This document shows, piece by piece, positions 1 through 7,993 of a stretch of DNA of 22,719 nt. The stretch spans positions 1 to 22,719 of the forward strand of contig CAYLNM010000066.1 of NCBI GenBank assembly GCA_964385045.1, in the 5' to 3' direction. The position numbers and the translations under genes are program-made. The stretch's first letter is position 1; every line of letters begins with the position of its first letter. This stretch comes from CAYLNM01 sp964385045 (GTDB taxonomy: Bacteria; Planctomycetota; Phycisphaerae; Phycisphaerales; SM1A02). Below the pieces are notes generated by a model. The model worked only from the letters and a program-made list of their open reading frames with translations, ran no database searches and had not been told where the DNA came from.

Positions 1-2
1 CC

Positions 3-704
3 GCCCGCGGTCCGGCGACCGCTGCGCCGCCGGCTCGCGGCGCCCGCGCCGGCCGCGCCGCCGGCCGCCGCCTGGGCCTTGCCGCCGCGCCGCTGCTTGC
101 GGCAGTCGCCCTCGGGGGGTGCACGACGCACGAGCGGGCCTATCCCGGCGCCGACCCGGCGGTGGTGTGGTCCGCCGCGCGGGCCGCGGCCCGGAACCCC
201 GACTACGCCTCGCGGCCGGTCGACGAGCGGTGGAACGTCGACCGCAACGAGGTCCTCGTGGACGAGTCCGACGCCCGGCTCGAGCTCTACCGCGAGCTCT
301 CCCGGACGCAGGTGCAGCCCCGCGGCGAGCGTTTCGTGGAACGACGGACCTGGCAGCTCGGCATCGCGCTCGTGCCGGACGCGGACGCCCCGCGGCTCGT
401 GGTGCGGAGCCGTTCCTTCGCGGTGCCGATGCATCTGCGGGCGGAGGCGGAGTGGTACCTCGATCAGGTCGCCGAGCTGCTCGAGCCCGGCCTCGCGGGC
501 GAGGACCTGCCGCCGCAGCCGGGCGAGGATGACGCGGCGGCGCCCGGCGGTGCCGCTCCCGGCGACGGCACGGCAGCGGACGACTCGGCGCCGCACGCCG
601 CGCCCGGCGACGACTTGGTGCCGGACGCGGCGCCCGGCGACGGCGCGGCACCGGACGCGGCGCCGCCGGATGACCCGGCCGCGCCCGGCCCCGGCGGCCG
701 GTGA
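3..704 (+). CDS. Putative lipoprotein, 5' end cut by the window
   Basis: The reading frame is open from base 3 with no ATG, GTG or TTG before the signal peptide, so the true start lies upstream of the window. A basic stretch (GRR) is followed by a hydrophobic run ending in LGGC, with the Cys codon at 120-122. This is a lipobox, so the product is probably an envelope lipoprotein. The folded part (about 125 residues after the Cys) has a W-N-V-D-x-N-E core followed by strands. It resembles small planctomycete lipoproteins of unknown role, and I do not recognise a named family. The last 55 or so residues are low-complexity Ala/Pro/Asp/Gly, built from loose copies of PDAAPGDG. The stop (702-704) overlaps the GTG of the permease gene, so the two are probably translationally coupled. 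Frame and lipoprotein call are well supported; function is unknown. Confidence 0.75.
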   Translation, partial: ARGPATAAPPARGARAGRAAGRRLGLAAAPLLAAVALGGCTTHERAYPGADPAVVWSAARAAARNPDYASRPVDERWNVDRNEVLVDESDARLELYRELSRTQVQPRGERFVERRTWQLGIALVPDADAPRLVVRSRSFAVPMHLRAEAEWYLDQVAELLEPGLAGEDLPPQPGEDDAAAPGGAAPGDGTAADDSAPHAAPGDDLVPDAAPGDGAAPDAAPPDDPAAPGPGGR

Positions 705-2074
705 CGCGGGGCGAGCTCCGCCGCGTCCTCGGCCTGCCGGGGGCGGTGGTCGTCGGGCTTGGATCCATCCTCGGCACGGGGCTCTTCGTGGCCCTCGCGC
801 TCGCGGCGGACATCGCCGGCGCGTGGGCGATCGGCGCGGTCCTCCTCGCCGGGCTCGTCGCCACCGGCAGCGGCCTGAGCAGTGCCCGCCTCGCCGCGGC
901 CCAGCCCGTGAGCGGCGGCACCTACGCCTACGGCACGCGGCTGCTCTCGCCGGCGGCGGGCTTCGCCGCCGGCTGGCTGTTCCTCGCGGCCAAGAGCGCG
1001 TCCGCCGCCACCGCCGCCCTCGGCGTCGCGGCCTACGGCCTCGCAGCGGCGGGCGTGAGCGGCCGCCTCGCGGTGACCGCCGGCGCACTCGTCGCCGTCG
1101 CGCTCGTGACCGCCCTCGTGCTCGCGGGCCTACGGCGGACGAGCCTCGTCAACGGGGTGCTCGTCGCGGTCACGGTGACGGCCCTGATGGCGGGGGTCGC
1201 CGCGATGGGGCTCGCGGCCGCCGCGGATCCCGAGGGCACGCGATCGCGATTGGCCGCACTCGGGACGGCCCCCGATCCGATGACGCTCCTGCACGCGTCG
1301 GCCCTCGCCTTCGTCGCGTTCACCGGCTTCGGTCGTGTCGCGACGTTGGGCGAGGAGGTCCGCGAGCCTTGGCGCACGATCCCGCAGGCGGTGGTCGCGA
1401 CGCTGGCCGCCGGCGGGCTGCTCGCGCTGCTCGTCGTTCTCGCCGGCGTCGCGGCGGTGGGGCCCGCGGCCTTCGCGGGGGCGGCGACCGACGACGCCGC
1501 GTCCCGGAACGCGGTCCTGGCGCGGGTGGTGGGAGACCTCGGCGCGGCGGGCCGGCTGCCCGAGCCGATCGCGTCCCCGGTGCGGTGGCTGCTGGCGGTG
1601 GGGGCGGTGACCGCCATGCTCGGCGTCCTGCTGAACCTCGTCCTCGGCCTGTCGCGGTTCGCGTTCGCGATGGGACGCGACCGGTGCCTGCCCCGCCGGC
1701 TCGGCGTCGCGGGCCGCGGCGGCGAGCCGGCGGCCGCGGTGCTGGTGGTGGCGGGCGTCGTCGCGGTCCTCGTTCTCGTCGGCGACGTGTCCCTCACGTG
1801 GACCTTCAGCGCGGTGACGGTGCTGGCCTACTACGGCCTGACCAATCTCTGCGCCCTGCGGCTGCCGCGCTCGCCCCGGCCGGTGCTCCGCGTGGCTCCG
1901 TGGGTCGGGCTGGCCGGCTGCGCGGCCCTCGCCGCGGCCGTGCCCCCGGCGGCGTGGGCCGCGGGCCTCGCCGCGCTGGGGATCGGCTTCGCGATGCGGG
2001 CCGCGTGCCGCGGCCGGGGGAGCGGGGACGGGCAGGCGAGCCGTGGCGGGCCGGTAGGATCGTCGGACCCGTGA
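701..2074 (+). CDS. APC-superfamily amino acid permease
   Basis: A 457-residue inner-membrane protein with about 11-12 hydrophobic segments, normal for the amino acid-polyamine-organocation (APC) family. Segment 1 carries GLGSILGTGLF (residues 19-29), the glycine-rich break in helix 1 that contacts substrate in this family. The cytoplasmic loop signature GEEVREPWRTIP is at 217-228, matching the EExxxPxRxIPxA pattern of family members. It probably takes up an amino acid or similar by proton symport or exchange; the substrate cannot be read from sequence. The GTG start at 701 overlaps the stop of the upstream lipoprotein gene as GTGA, and the stop in turn overlaps the GTG of the sulfotransferase gene. 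A three-gene coupled unit is therefore likely, although the three functions are not obviously related. Confidence 0.9.
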   Translation: MTRGELRRVLGLPGAVVVGLGSILGTGLFVALALAADIAGAWAIGAVLLAGLVATGSGLSSARLAAAQPVSGGTYAYGTRLLSPAAGFAAGWLFLAAKSASAATAALGVAAYGLAAAGVSGRLAVTAGALVAVALVTALVLAGLRRTSLVNGVLVAVTVTALMAGVAAMGLAAAADPEGTRSRLAALGTAPDPMTLLHASALAFVAFTGFGRVATLGEEVREPWRTIPQAVVATLAAGGLLALLVVLAGVAAVGPAAFAGAATDDAASRNAVLARVVGDLGAAGRLPEPIASPVRWLLAVGAVTAMLGVLLNLVLGLSRFAFAMGRDRCLPRRLGVAGRGGEPAAAVLVVAGVVAVLVLVGDVSLTWTFSAVTVLAYYGLTNLCALRLPRSPRPVLRVAPWVGLAGCAALAAAVPPAAWAAGLAALGIGFAMRAACRGRGSGDGQASRGGPVGSSDP

Positions 2075-3768
2075 GCACCGCCGCCCCCCGTCGCAACGAT
2101 CCGTGTCCCTGCGGCAGCGGCCGCAAGTACAAGCAGTGCTGCGCCCGGGGCGGGAGCGGTGCGGCCGGCGCGGGCGTCCGGCCGGGATCGAGTCGCGCGT
2201 CGCCCGCGTCACCCGCCCCCGCCCCCGCCTCCGCCCCCGCCGATCCCGCCGCCCTGGTCGCCACTGCCGAGCGTGCTCGCGCCGCCGGCGACCTCGCCCG
2301 CGCGGAGGCCGCCTACCGGCGGGCGCTCGCCGCGGATCCGCGGCGCCCGGACGCTCTGGCCGGGCTCGGAGCGGTGCGGCTGGCCCGCGGTGACGCGGCC
2401 GCCGCCGCGGCGCTGCTCGACCGGGCGCTGCCCGAGCTTCGCGGCCGAGCGGCCCGGCAGGCGGCCCGGCTCGCCCACGCCGACGCCTGCCTGCAGTGCG
2501 GCCGCGGCGCGGACGCGCTCGCCTCGGCCCGGGCCGCGGTCGATGCCGCCCCCCGGGAGCCCGGTGCGCTGGCGGTCAAGGCGATGGTCGAGGAGCGAAC
2601 CAACGATCTCGACGCGGCCGCCGCGACCGCCGCGCGGGCCCTCGCGGTCGCCCCCGCCCACGCGTCGGTGGGCACGATGGCAGCCCGGATCGACCGTCGC
2701 CGCGGCGACGCGGCCGCAGCGCTCGCCCGGCTCGACGCCCTGCTCGCCCGCCGCGACCTCTCGCCCTTCCAGCGGCAGGCCGCCCTGCACGAGCGGGCGG
2801 TGACGCTCGAGGCCGCCGGCCACCACGACGAGGCGTGGACCGCGTTCGTGGCCGCGGGCCGCGCGGTGGCCGAGGACCCCGCGGCGGTCCGCCTCGATCG
2901 GGACGCCTGGCCGCGACGGGTCGAGGCCTGCCGCCGGGGGCTCACCCGCACCCTGCTCGAGGGGGCCCCGTCGCCGTCCGCCGGCGACCTGCCGTTCCGG
3001 CCCGCGTTTCTCGTGGGCTTTCCCCGCTCGGGCACCACGATGACCGAGTCGGTGCTCGCGGCCCACCCCGTGATCCGCACCACCGACGAGCAGCCCTTCC
3101 TCGGCGACGTGAAGCGGTCGCTGGCCGCTGCGACCGGCGGCTCGGTCGACGATCTGCCGGGACTGATCGCTCGCCTCCGGCCCGAGCACGTCGCCGCCGG
3201 CCGCACCGAGTACGCCCGCCGCGTGACGGACGCGCTCGGCCCGGTGAACGGGGTCCTCGTCGACAAGCTGCCGCTCAACCTCGTGGACGTCGGGCTCGTC
3301 GACGCGCTGTTCCCCGAGGCGCGGCTCATCGTGGCCCTGCGCGACCCCCGCGACGTCTGCCTCAGCTGTTTCCAGCAGTGGTTCGGCCTGAACACCGCCA
3401 TGGTGCACTTCCTCGATCCGGAGGACACGGTGCGGTTCTACGCCACCGTCATGGGCGGCTGGCTCGACACCCGCGACGCCCTGCGGATCCCGCGGCTCGA
3501 GGTGCGGTACGAGGACACCACCGCCGACCTCGAGGGCCAGGCGCGCCGGATGCTGGAGACGCTCGGCGTCCCGTGGGACGACGCCGTCCTGGCCTTCCAC
3601 GAGCGGGCGCGCACGCGGGCGATCTCCACGCCCAGCTACGCCGCGGTCGCGGAGCCGGTGCACCGCCGCGCGGTGGCGCGGTGGCGGCGGTACGAGCGGC
3701 ACCTGGCCACGTGGCACGAGCCGCTCGCGCGGTTCGTCGCGGCCTTCGGCTACGACGATCCGGCGTGA
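2071..3768 (+). CDS. SEC-C motif / TPR / sulfotransferase fusion protein
   Basis: A 565-residue protein with three parts. Residues 7-24 form a SEC-C zinc motif (RRNDPCPCGSGRKYKQCC; ligands C12, C14, C23, C24). Residues about 50-290 are Ala-rich helical TPR-type repeats. Residues about 310-560 are a sulfotransferase domain. The sulfotransferase has the 5'-phosphosulfate loop FPRSGTT (317-323) and the 3'-phosphate motif RDPRDVCLS (424-432), both needed to bind PAPS. TPR-sulfotransferases of this type are widespread and are thought to sulfate proteins or polysaccharides; the acceptor here is unknown. There is no signal peptide, so it is cytoplasmic or membrane-peripheral. The GTG at 2071 overlaps the permease stop (GTGA) and directly precedes the SEC-C motif, which fixes the start. 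A TAGGAT box at 2055-2060 could be an internal promoter. Confidence 0.9.
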   Translation: MSTAAPRRNDPCPCGSGRKYKQCCARGGSGAAGAGVRPGSSRASPASPAPAPASAPADPAALVATAERARAAGDLARAEAAYRRALAADPRRPDALAGLGAVRLARGDAAAAAALLDRALPELRGRAARQAARLAHADACLQCGRGADALASARAAVDAAPREPGALAVKAMVEERTNDLDAAAATAARALAVAPAHASVGTMAARIDRRRGDAAAALARLDALLARRDLSPFQRQAALHERAVTLEAAGHHDEAWTAFVAAGRAVAEDPAAVRLDRDAWPRRVEACRRGLTRTLLEGAPSPSAGDLPFRPAFLVGFPRSGTTMTESVLAAHPVIRTTDEQPFLGDVKRSLAAATGGSVDDLPGLIARLRPEHVAAGRTEYARRVTDALGPVNGVLVDKLPLNLVDVGLVDALFPEARLIVALRDPRDVCLSCFQQWFGLNTAMVHFLDPEDTVRFYATVMGGWLDTRDALRIPRLEVRYEDTTADLEGQARRMLETLGVPWDDAVLAFHERARTRAISTPSYAAVAEPVHRRAVARWRRYERHLATWHEPLARFVAAFGYDDPA

Positions 3769-3802
3769 TCGCCGCCGCGCGGCGCGGGTCGGCCGTGCGC
3801 CG

Positions 3803-3828
3803 GTGCCGCCACCGTCGGCGCGCGGCAC
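3803..3828 (+). terminator. Hairpin downstream of the sulfotransferase gene
   Basis: GTGCCGC (3803-3809) pairs with GCGGCAC (3822-3828) across a 12-nt loop, about 35 nt after the sulfotransferase stop. There is no U-tract, so termination is inferred from position between convergent genes. Confidence 0.35.
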
Positions 3829-3851
3829 GGGGTCGTCCGCCCACCATCGCC

Positions 3852-3881
3852 GCGCGGGCGCGCGACCTCGGGCGCCCGCGC
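3852..3881 (-). terminator. Strong hairpin directly after the M61 peptidase stop
   Basis: GCGCGGGCGC (3852-3861) and GCGCCCGCGC (3872-3881) form a perfect 10-bp stem with a 10-nt loop. It begins one base past the stop codon of the minus-strand peptidase gene and sits between two convergent genes, so it could stop transcription from both sides. There is no U-tract on either strand. Confidence 0.5.
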
Positions 3882-3882
3882 C

Positions 3883-5967
3883 TCAGCCCGCCCCGGCCTC
3901 GGCCGCGTCCGGCCCGTCGCCACGGTCCGTTCCGGGTCCTTCGCCCGTCTCGCCGGTGCCCGGCCACGGGCGCCCCGACCAGTCGGCCCAGGCCAGGCGC
4001 TCGGCCTCGTTCGCGTCGTCGCGGTGCCGCAGCACCCAGCGGCCGTCGGGCCGGGTGTCGAGGCTGACCCGCACCTCGCGGAGGACGTCGCGGCGGAAGT
4101 ACGTCACCCGCAGCCGGCCGTCGGGGGCGGGCTCGCCCGCAGACCGGGCCGCGAGGACCCGGGCCCGGGCCCGCTCGGCGTAGCGGGCGAGGAAGTCCTC
4201 GTACTCGTCCGCCGACACCCGCCGGCCGTCCATCGCCACGATCTCGTCGCCGGCGTTGAGGCCGGCCCGATAGGCGGGACCGTCGCTGCGCACCGACCGG
4301 ACGACGGTCCGGCCCCCGGCGTCGCGCAGGTCGAGGCCGAGGTAGGGCCGGTCGGCGATCCCGTCACCGTCGCGGTCGTCGGTGGCGGGGGCGTCGGGCC
4401 GGGCGGGCTCGATCACGAGCTCGAGGCCGAGCGTCCGCACCGCGTCCTCGAGGGGAAGCGGCTCCGTGCCCTCGACGTAGCGGGCGATGAAGTCGTCGAA
4501 GTCGTGTCCCGTTACCTCGGCGAGGATCGCCCGCAGGTCCTCGGTGGTGAAGCCGCGGGACTCGAGCGGGAAGCGCTCGAACAGCAGCCGCATCACGTCG
4601 TCGAGGCTCGCGCGGCCCTCGGTCAGCCGCCGGATCTCCAGGTCGAGCAGGAAGCTCGCGGAGGAGCCCTTGGTGTAGAAGCTGATCGAGCAGTTGACGT
4701 GATCGGGCGTGCGGCGGTTGAACACGACCCACGCGTCGAAGCTCGACTCGGCGAGGCTCTGCACGCGTCGGCCGGGTCGCGAGCGAGTGCTCCGCACCTG
4801 TCGAGCGAGGCCCTCGAGCAGATGCTCGGGCTCCACGATGCCCGCCCGCACCGGCAGCAGCTCGTCGTAGTAGCTCGTCGTGCCCTCGGCGACCCAGAGC
4901 AGGTCGGTGTAGTTCTCGCGCTCGTAGTCGTACGGCTTGAGCCCGGCGGGCCGGAACTGCTTGACGTTCCAGACGTGGAAGAACTCGTGGGCGGTGAGCC
5001 CGAGCAGGCGGCGGTAGGCCGCGTTCCGGTCCCGGCTGCCGCGCAGGGCCGCGGCGCTGGTCTGCATGATCGTGCTGTTGAGGTGCTCGGTGCCGCCGCC
5101 GCCGGCGCCCACGTGCAGCATGAAGACGTACCGCTCGTACGGCAGGCGGCCGAAGATCTCGAGGCTGGCCTCGGCGATCGCACGGAAGTCGGCGACGAGG
5201 TGCTCGTCGTGCCGCTCGGCGTCGGGCGGCCAGATCACGATCTCGTGCGGCACGCCCGCGACCTCGAACTCCAGTACCGACTGCAGTCCGATCTCGAAGG
5301 GGCTGTCGACCAGCTCGTCGTAGTCCCGCGCCCGCACCGGCAGGGCCGGGTCGCCGCGAGGTCCCGGATCCTGCGGGAGCCCGCTGGCGAGGCGCCAGCC
5401 GGCGGGCGCGCTCGCGCTGACCACGATCGGTCGATCGCGCTCGCCGGGGACGAAGAGGAAGCAGGACGAGGGGCTGAGGAAGGCGTGCGTGTCGTCGACG
5501 TGCCGTGTGCGGTCGCCGATGGAGTTGGCGTAGACGCGGTAGCGCACCTCGACCGGGCCGCCGCCCACCCCTTCGACGAGCCAGCGGTTCTTCGCCGTCT
5601 TGCGGACCGCGAGGGTGCCGCCGTCGCCGCGGGCCTGCACCTCCCGGAGCGTGCCCGAGGGGTCCAGGATCTCGTATCGCCCCGGCCGCCACGTGGGCAG
5701 CGCGAGCTCGACCGCCTCGCGGCCGAGGGCCGGCACCCGCATCGTCATGTCCAGCATCTGGGTGTGGGCGTGCGTGAGGTCGAGCCGGTACTCGATCGGC
5801 GGGGGCGAGACGGCGCCACCGTGGGCGCCGGCGCCGGCGGCGGCGACGCCGGGCGTGGCGGGTGCCGCCGCCGACGCCGCGTGGGCGCCCCGCGGGCCGG
5901 GCCCGGTGAGCGGCGCGAGGGCCATGAGGAGCAGGATGACGGAAGCGAGTGCGAGCGATCGAGGCAT
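3883..5967 (-). CDS. Exported M61-family metallopeptidase with PDZ domain
   Basis: A 694-residue protein with an N-terminal signal peptide (hydrophobic residues about 4-20, Ala-rich cleavage region near 30). The N-terminal beta domain (about 55-220) opens with YRLDLTHAHTQ, typical of the glycyl-aminopeptidase (M61) family. The catalytic domain carries HEFFH (H327, E328, H331) and a downstream WVAEG with E361 as the expected third zinc ligand. A PDZ domain starts at PYLGLDL (541) and runs to about 610. It is preceded by DRDGDGIAD, a calcium-loop-like stretch. This is the usual M61 order of domains, and the protein is probably a periplasmic zinc aminopeptidase. The ATG at 5967 has GGAG six bases upstream and begins the signal peptide. 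A TAGCAT box lies about 60 nt upstream. Substrate is unknown. Confidence 0.92.
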   Translation of the reverse strand: MPRSLALASVILLLMALAPLTGPGPRGAHAASAAAPATPGVAAAGAGAHGGAVSPPPIEYRLDLTHAHTQMLDMTMRVPALGREAVELALPTWRPGRYEILDPSGTLREVQARGDGGTLAVRKTAKNRWLVEGVGGGPVEVRYRVYANSIGDRTRHVDDTHAFLSPSSCFLFVPGERDRPIVVSASAPAGWRLASGLPQDPGPRGDPALPVRARDYDELVDSPFEIGLQSVLEFEVAGVPHEIVIWPPDAERHDEHLVADFRAIAEASLEIFGRLPYERYVFMLHVGAGGGGTEHLNSTIMQTSAAALRGSRDRNAAYRRLLGLTAHEFFHVWNVKQFRPAGLKPYDYERENYTDLLWVAEGTTSYYDELLPVRAGIVEPEHLLEGLARQVRSTRSRPGRRVQSLAESSFDAWVVFNRRTPDHVNCSISFYTKGSSASFLLDLEIRRLTEGRASLDDVMRLLFERFPLESRGFTTEDLRAILAEVTGHDFDDFIARYVEGTEPLPLEDAVRTLGLELVIEPARPDAPATDDRDGDGIADRPYLGLDLRDAGGRTVVRSVRSDGPAYRAGLNAGDEIVAMDGRRVSADEYEDFLARYAERARARVLAARSAGEPAPDGRLRVTYFRRDVLREVRVSLDTRPDGRWVLRHRDDANEAERLAWADWSGRPWPGTGETGEGPGTDRGDGPDAAEAGAG

Positions 5968-6026
5968 GGCGGTCTCCCCGCCGGCGGATCGTCACGCGCG
6001 GGATGCGGTCCCCACCGGCGACGGCC

Positions 6027-6032
6027 ATGCTA
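6027..6032 (-). promoter_or_regulatory. Possible -10 box for the M61 peptidase gene
   Basis: On the minus strand this reads TAGCAT, a TANNNT-type -10 box in a stretch poor in A and T, about 60 nt before the ATG. No convincing -35 is visible. It would give a leader of about 50 nt that includes the Shine-Dalgarno. Confidence 0.35.
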
Positions 6033-6174
6033 CCCCAGGATCGGGCAGGCTCGAGCGACGGCGGCGAAAGCTCCTCGCAGGGCGGCGCGGCGCCCTGCGG
6101 CTCGCTCGTCCCGCCGGGCGGAGGCGATCTCGCCGTCCGGAGGCGAGAACGCGAGCGCGTGGATCACCGCCCGC

Positions 6175-6363
6175 TCAGCAGTCGTAGCAGCGAATCTCGT
6201 CGAAGATCTCGGACTCGAGGTCGTCGCGATCGATCGCGAAGTTCACGAGGCAGCGGAGTGCCTTGTCCACGTCGGGCAGGCCGTGCTGCTCGACCATGCG
6301 CTCGAGGTAGCTCCACTGCGAGTCCTTCAGGCCGATCTGGCGGGGCTCGTCGGGGGCGCTCAT
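6175..6363 (-). CDS. Small conserved-looking protein, C-terminal CxxC
   Basis: A 62-residue soluble protein. It has a short strand-like start (QIGLKDSQWSYLERMVE), then a helix-rich middle (LPDVDKALRCLVNFAID), and ends in EIRCYDC. The strand-helix-helix outline is like small ribbon-helix-helix/CopG-type proteins, but I cannot confirm that fold. The terminal C-Y-D-C, with another Cys at RCL, could bind a metal or form a disulfide. I believe similar short proteins ending in EIRC-x-DC occur in other bacteria, but no function is known to me. The ATG at 6363 has GGAG six bases upstream, which supports a real gene. It lies on the same strand between the kinase-like gene (124-bp gap) and the M61 gene (207-bp gap). 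Base use and lack of low complexity also argue it is coding. Confidence 0.75.
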   Translation of the reverse strand: MSAPDEPRQIGLKDSQWSYLERMVEQHGLPDVDKALRCLVNFAIDRDDLESEIFDEIRCYDC

Positions 6364-6487
6364 CGTGATCTCCGCGGGAAGGAGGGAGAGGGTGCGGCAG
6401 ACGGTGCAGCAGGATGACGGGGCGGGAGGTCCGGACCGGTGTCGGGGCGGACGCCGGCACGGGAGGGCGCGGGTCGCTGCCCGCGGC

Positions 6488-7201
6488 TCACTGGTCGTCG
6501 TCGACGTGGAGCTCCTCGACCGCGCGGGCGATCACCTGCGCCGCGTGCTCGGTGGTGAAGGCCTGCACGTTGATCACCAGGTCGTAGAGCCGGGCGTCGT
6601 TGGGATCGTGGTTCAGGGTCGCCCGAACGTAGTCGCCGCGCTCGCGGTCGAGCTGCTCGACCCGCTCGCGGGCCTCGGCCGGATCGACGCCGTTGGCCTT
6701 GGCCCACTGCCGCACCCGCCACTCGAGCGGGGCCACCAGCCGGACGTGCAGACTGTGCGGGATGCCGGCGAGGATCACCGCGCCGCCGCGGCCCACGACC
6801 ACGGCCCGGCCGTTCTTCGCCAGGCCGCGGATGGTGCGGGCGGTCTTCATGCCGATCGAGTGGAGCGTCTGCTGCCCGGTGACGGCGGCGAAGATCTCGT
6901 CGAGCGCGTTCTGGTCGTGCTCGTCGAGCTTGCGGATCACGTCCTCGGCGAGCTCGTGCTCCTCCGCGACCTTCTCCACGAGGTTCTTGTCGTAGGCCAG
7001 CCAGGGCTGGTCGCCGCCGCCGTGCCGCTCGTTCAGCAGCTCGCACACGCGGGCCGCGATCCGCGGGGCTCCGGTGCCGGTCTCGCGGGCGATCGTCACC
7101 ACGCCGTGGGCGACGGCCGGGGGCGTGCCCTCGCGCGTGAGGCTCGTGCCGACCGCACGGACGGCCGAACGGACGACGTCGAGGTTCTTCGGGATGGCCA
7201 C
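6488..7201 (-). CDS. Cytidylate-kinase-like family protein
   Basis: A 237-residue cytoplasmic protein of the cytidylate kinase-like group (the family with a Gly-rich loop of the form SRExGSGGxxIA). Here the loop is TIARETGTGAPRIAARV, residues 36-52. A second conserved block, AVVVGRGGAVIL, corresponds to the GRGA segment of the family. It is followed by the LHVRLVAPLEWRVRQ strand-helix of the P-loop kinase fold. The family has no established substrate; nucleoside monophosphate phosphorylation is assumed from the fold. The frame stays open far upstream, but the GTG at 7201 has a perfect GGAGGT eight bases before it and begins the recognisable protein, so I start there. The last residues are acidic (VDDDQ). 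Confidence 0.85.
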   Translation of the reverse strand: MAIPKNLDVVRSAVRAVGTSLTREGTPPAVAHGVVTIARETGTGAPRIAARVCELLNERHGGGDQPWLAYDKNLVEKVAEEHELAEDVIRKLDEHDQNALDEIFAAVTGQQTLHSIGMKTARTIRGLAKNGRAVVVGRGGAVILAGIPHSLHVRLVAPLEWRVRQWAKANGVDPAEARERVEQLDRERGDYVRATLNHDPNDARLYDLVINVQAFTTEHAAQVIARAVEELHVDDDQ

Positions 7202-7209
7202 GGCGGGGG

Positions 7210-7215
7210 ACCTCC
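7210..7215 (-). promoter_or_regulatory. Shine-Dalgarno deciding the kinase-like start
   Basis: On the minus strand this reads GGAGGT, eight bases before the GTG at 7201. It selects this start over the much longer open frame that runs to 7828. Confidence 0.7.
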
Positions 7216-7300
7216 GGGCACCGCGCGGTCGGCCGGCGGCCGGATCCGGACGGCGGGGCTGGCTCTGGGACCGCGGTGGACCTCCCCCCGCGGGGCGGCG

Positions 7301-7306
7301 ATTGTA
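7301..7306 (-). promoter_or_regulatory. Possible -10 box for the kinase-like gene
   Basis: On the minus strand this reads TACAAT, close to the TATAAT consensus, about 100 nt before the GTG start. No -35 match is seen at 16-18 nt. The rest of the 251-bp gap up to the HIT gene shows nothing else. Confidence 0.35.
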
Positions 7307-7452
7307 GCGAACGGGCGGTGGTGGCGCGGGCTTCGCGGCGGTCCGGGGCGGCTCCGCCGATCCGCCGTCGCGCCGGTCGTCCGCGGTGCGTGTCGGTCGC
7401 GCGGCCGCGCCCGCCTCGCCTCGCCGATCGTCCGGACGCCTCGCCGCCCGGC

Positions 7453-7881
7453 TCAGCCGTTCCGCACCATCTCCGCGATCTCGCCCGCGATCCGCTCGCC
7501 CTCGCCGGGCTCGAGGGTGCCGGGCTCGAAGCGGACCCGCAGGCCGCGCTCCTCGGTGCGGGGGACCACGTGGAGGTGGACGTGCATCACCTCCTGGCCC
7601 GCCCGCCGGCCGTTGTTGACGAGCACGTTGCAGTCGTCGACGCCGGCGACGCGCGCGATCGCCCGCGTGAGGCGCGGCAGCACCCGCCCCAGGGCGGCCG
7701 CCGACTCGTCGTCGAGCTCCTGCAGCGACGGCACCCGCTGCTTCGGGATCACCAGCAGGTGGCCGCGGGACAGCGGGTTCACGTCGAGGAACGCGAGGAC
7801 GTGCTCGTCCTCGTACACGCGGTGGCACGGCAGGTCGCCGTCGAGGATCCGGCCGAAGACGGTGCGGTCGTCGTCGCTCAT
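7453..7881 (-). CDS. HIT family hydrolase
   Basis: A 142-residue protein of the histidine triad family. These are cytoplasmic nucleotide hydrolases or transferases acting on phosphoramidates or dinucleoside polyphosphates. The triad HVHLHVV is at 100-106, with H102 the expected nucleophile-position histidine by family alignment. The N-terminal half has the standard VYEDEHVLAFLDVNPLSRGH and LLVIPKQ blocks. Length is slightly above the usual 110-140 because of a tail after the triad. The ATG at 7881 starts directly before the conserved fold. No Shine-Dalgarno is present; instead TACACT lies seven bases before the ATG, suggesting a leaderless transcript. Confidence 0.92.
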   Translation of the reverse strand: MSDDDRTVFGRILDGDLPCHRVYEDEHVLAFLDVNPLSRGHLLVIPKQRVPSLQELDDESAAALGRVLPRLTRAIARVAGVDDCNVLVNNGRRAGQEVMHVHLHVVPRTEERGLRVRFEPGTLEPGEGERIAGEIAEMVRNG

Positions 7882-7888
7882 GGAGGCG

Positions 7889-7894
7889 AGTGTA
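7889..7894 (-). promoter_or_regulatory. TANNNT box, likely -10 for a leaderless HIT mRNA
   Basis: On the minus strand this reads TACACT, followed by seven bases and then the ATG at 7881. A -10 at this distance would place the transcript start at or next to the start codon. No -35 is clear. Confidence 0.5.
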
Positions 7895-7993
7895 CCGCGG
7901 CCCGGGCGGTGTCCGAGGCGGTCCGGGCCGGGTTCGCGGAGGCGGCGGCGGGATCGAGGGTCGGTCCGGTGTCCGCCCCCCCGGCCGGCGGCC

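Noticed and set aside
79..2070. Upstream extension of the sulfotransferase frame, giving a protein over 1200 residues
   Set aside because: This part is an Arg/Pro/Gly-rich shadow of the lipoprotein and permease genes; the recognisable protein begins at the GTG at 2071 just before the SEC-C motif.
4024..6417. Long plus-strand frame of about 800 residues
   Set aside because: It lies antisense to the M61 peptidase gene, which has clear motifs; its translation is low-complexity with no family features.
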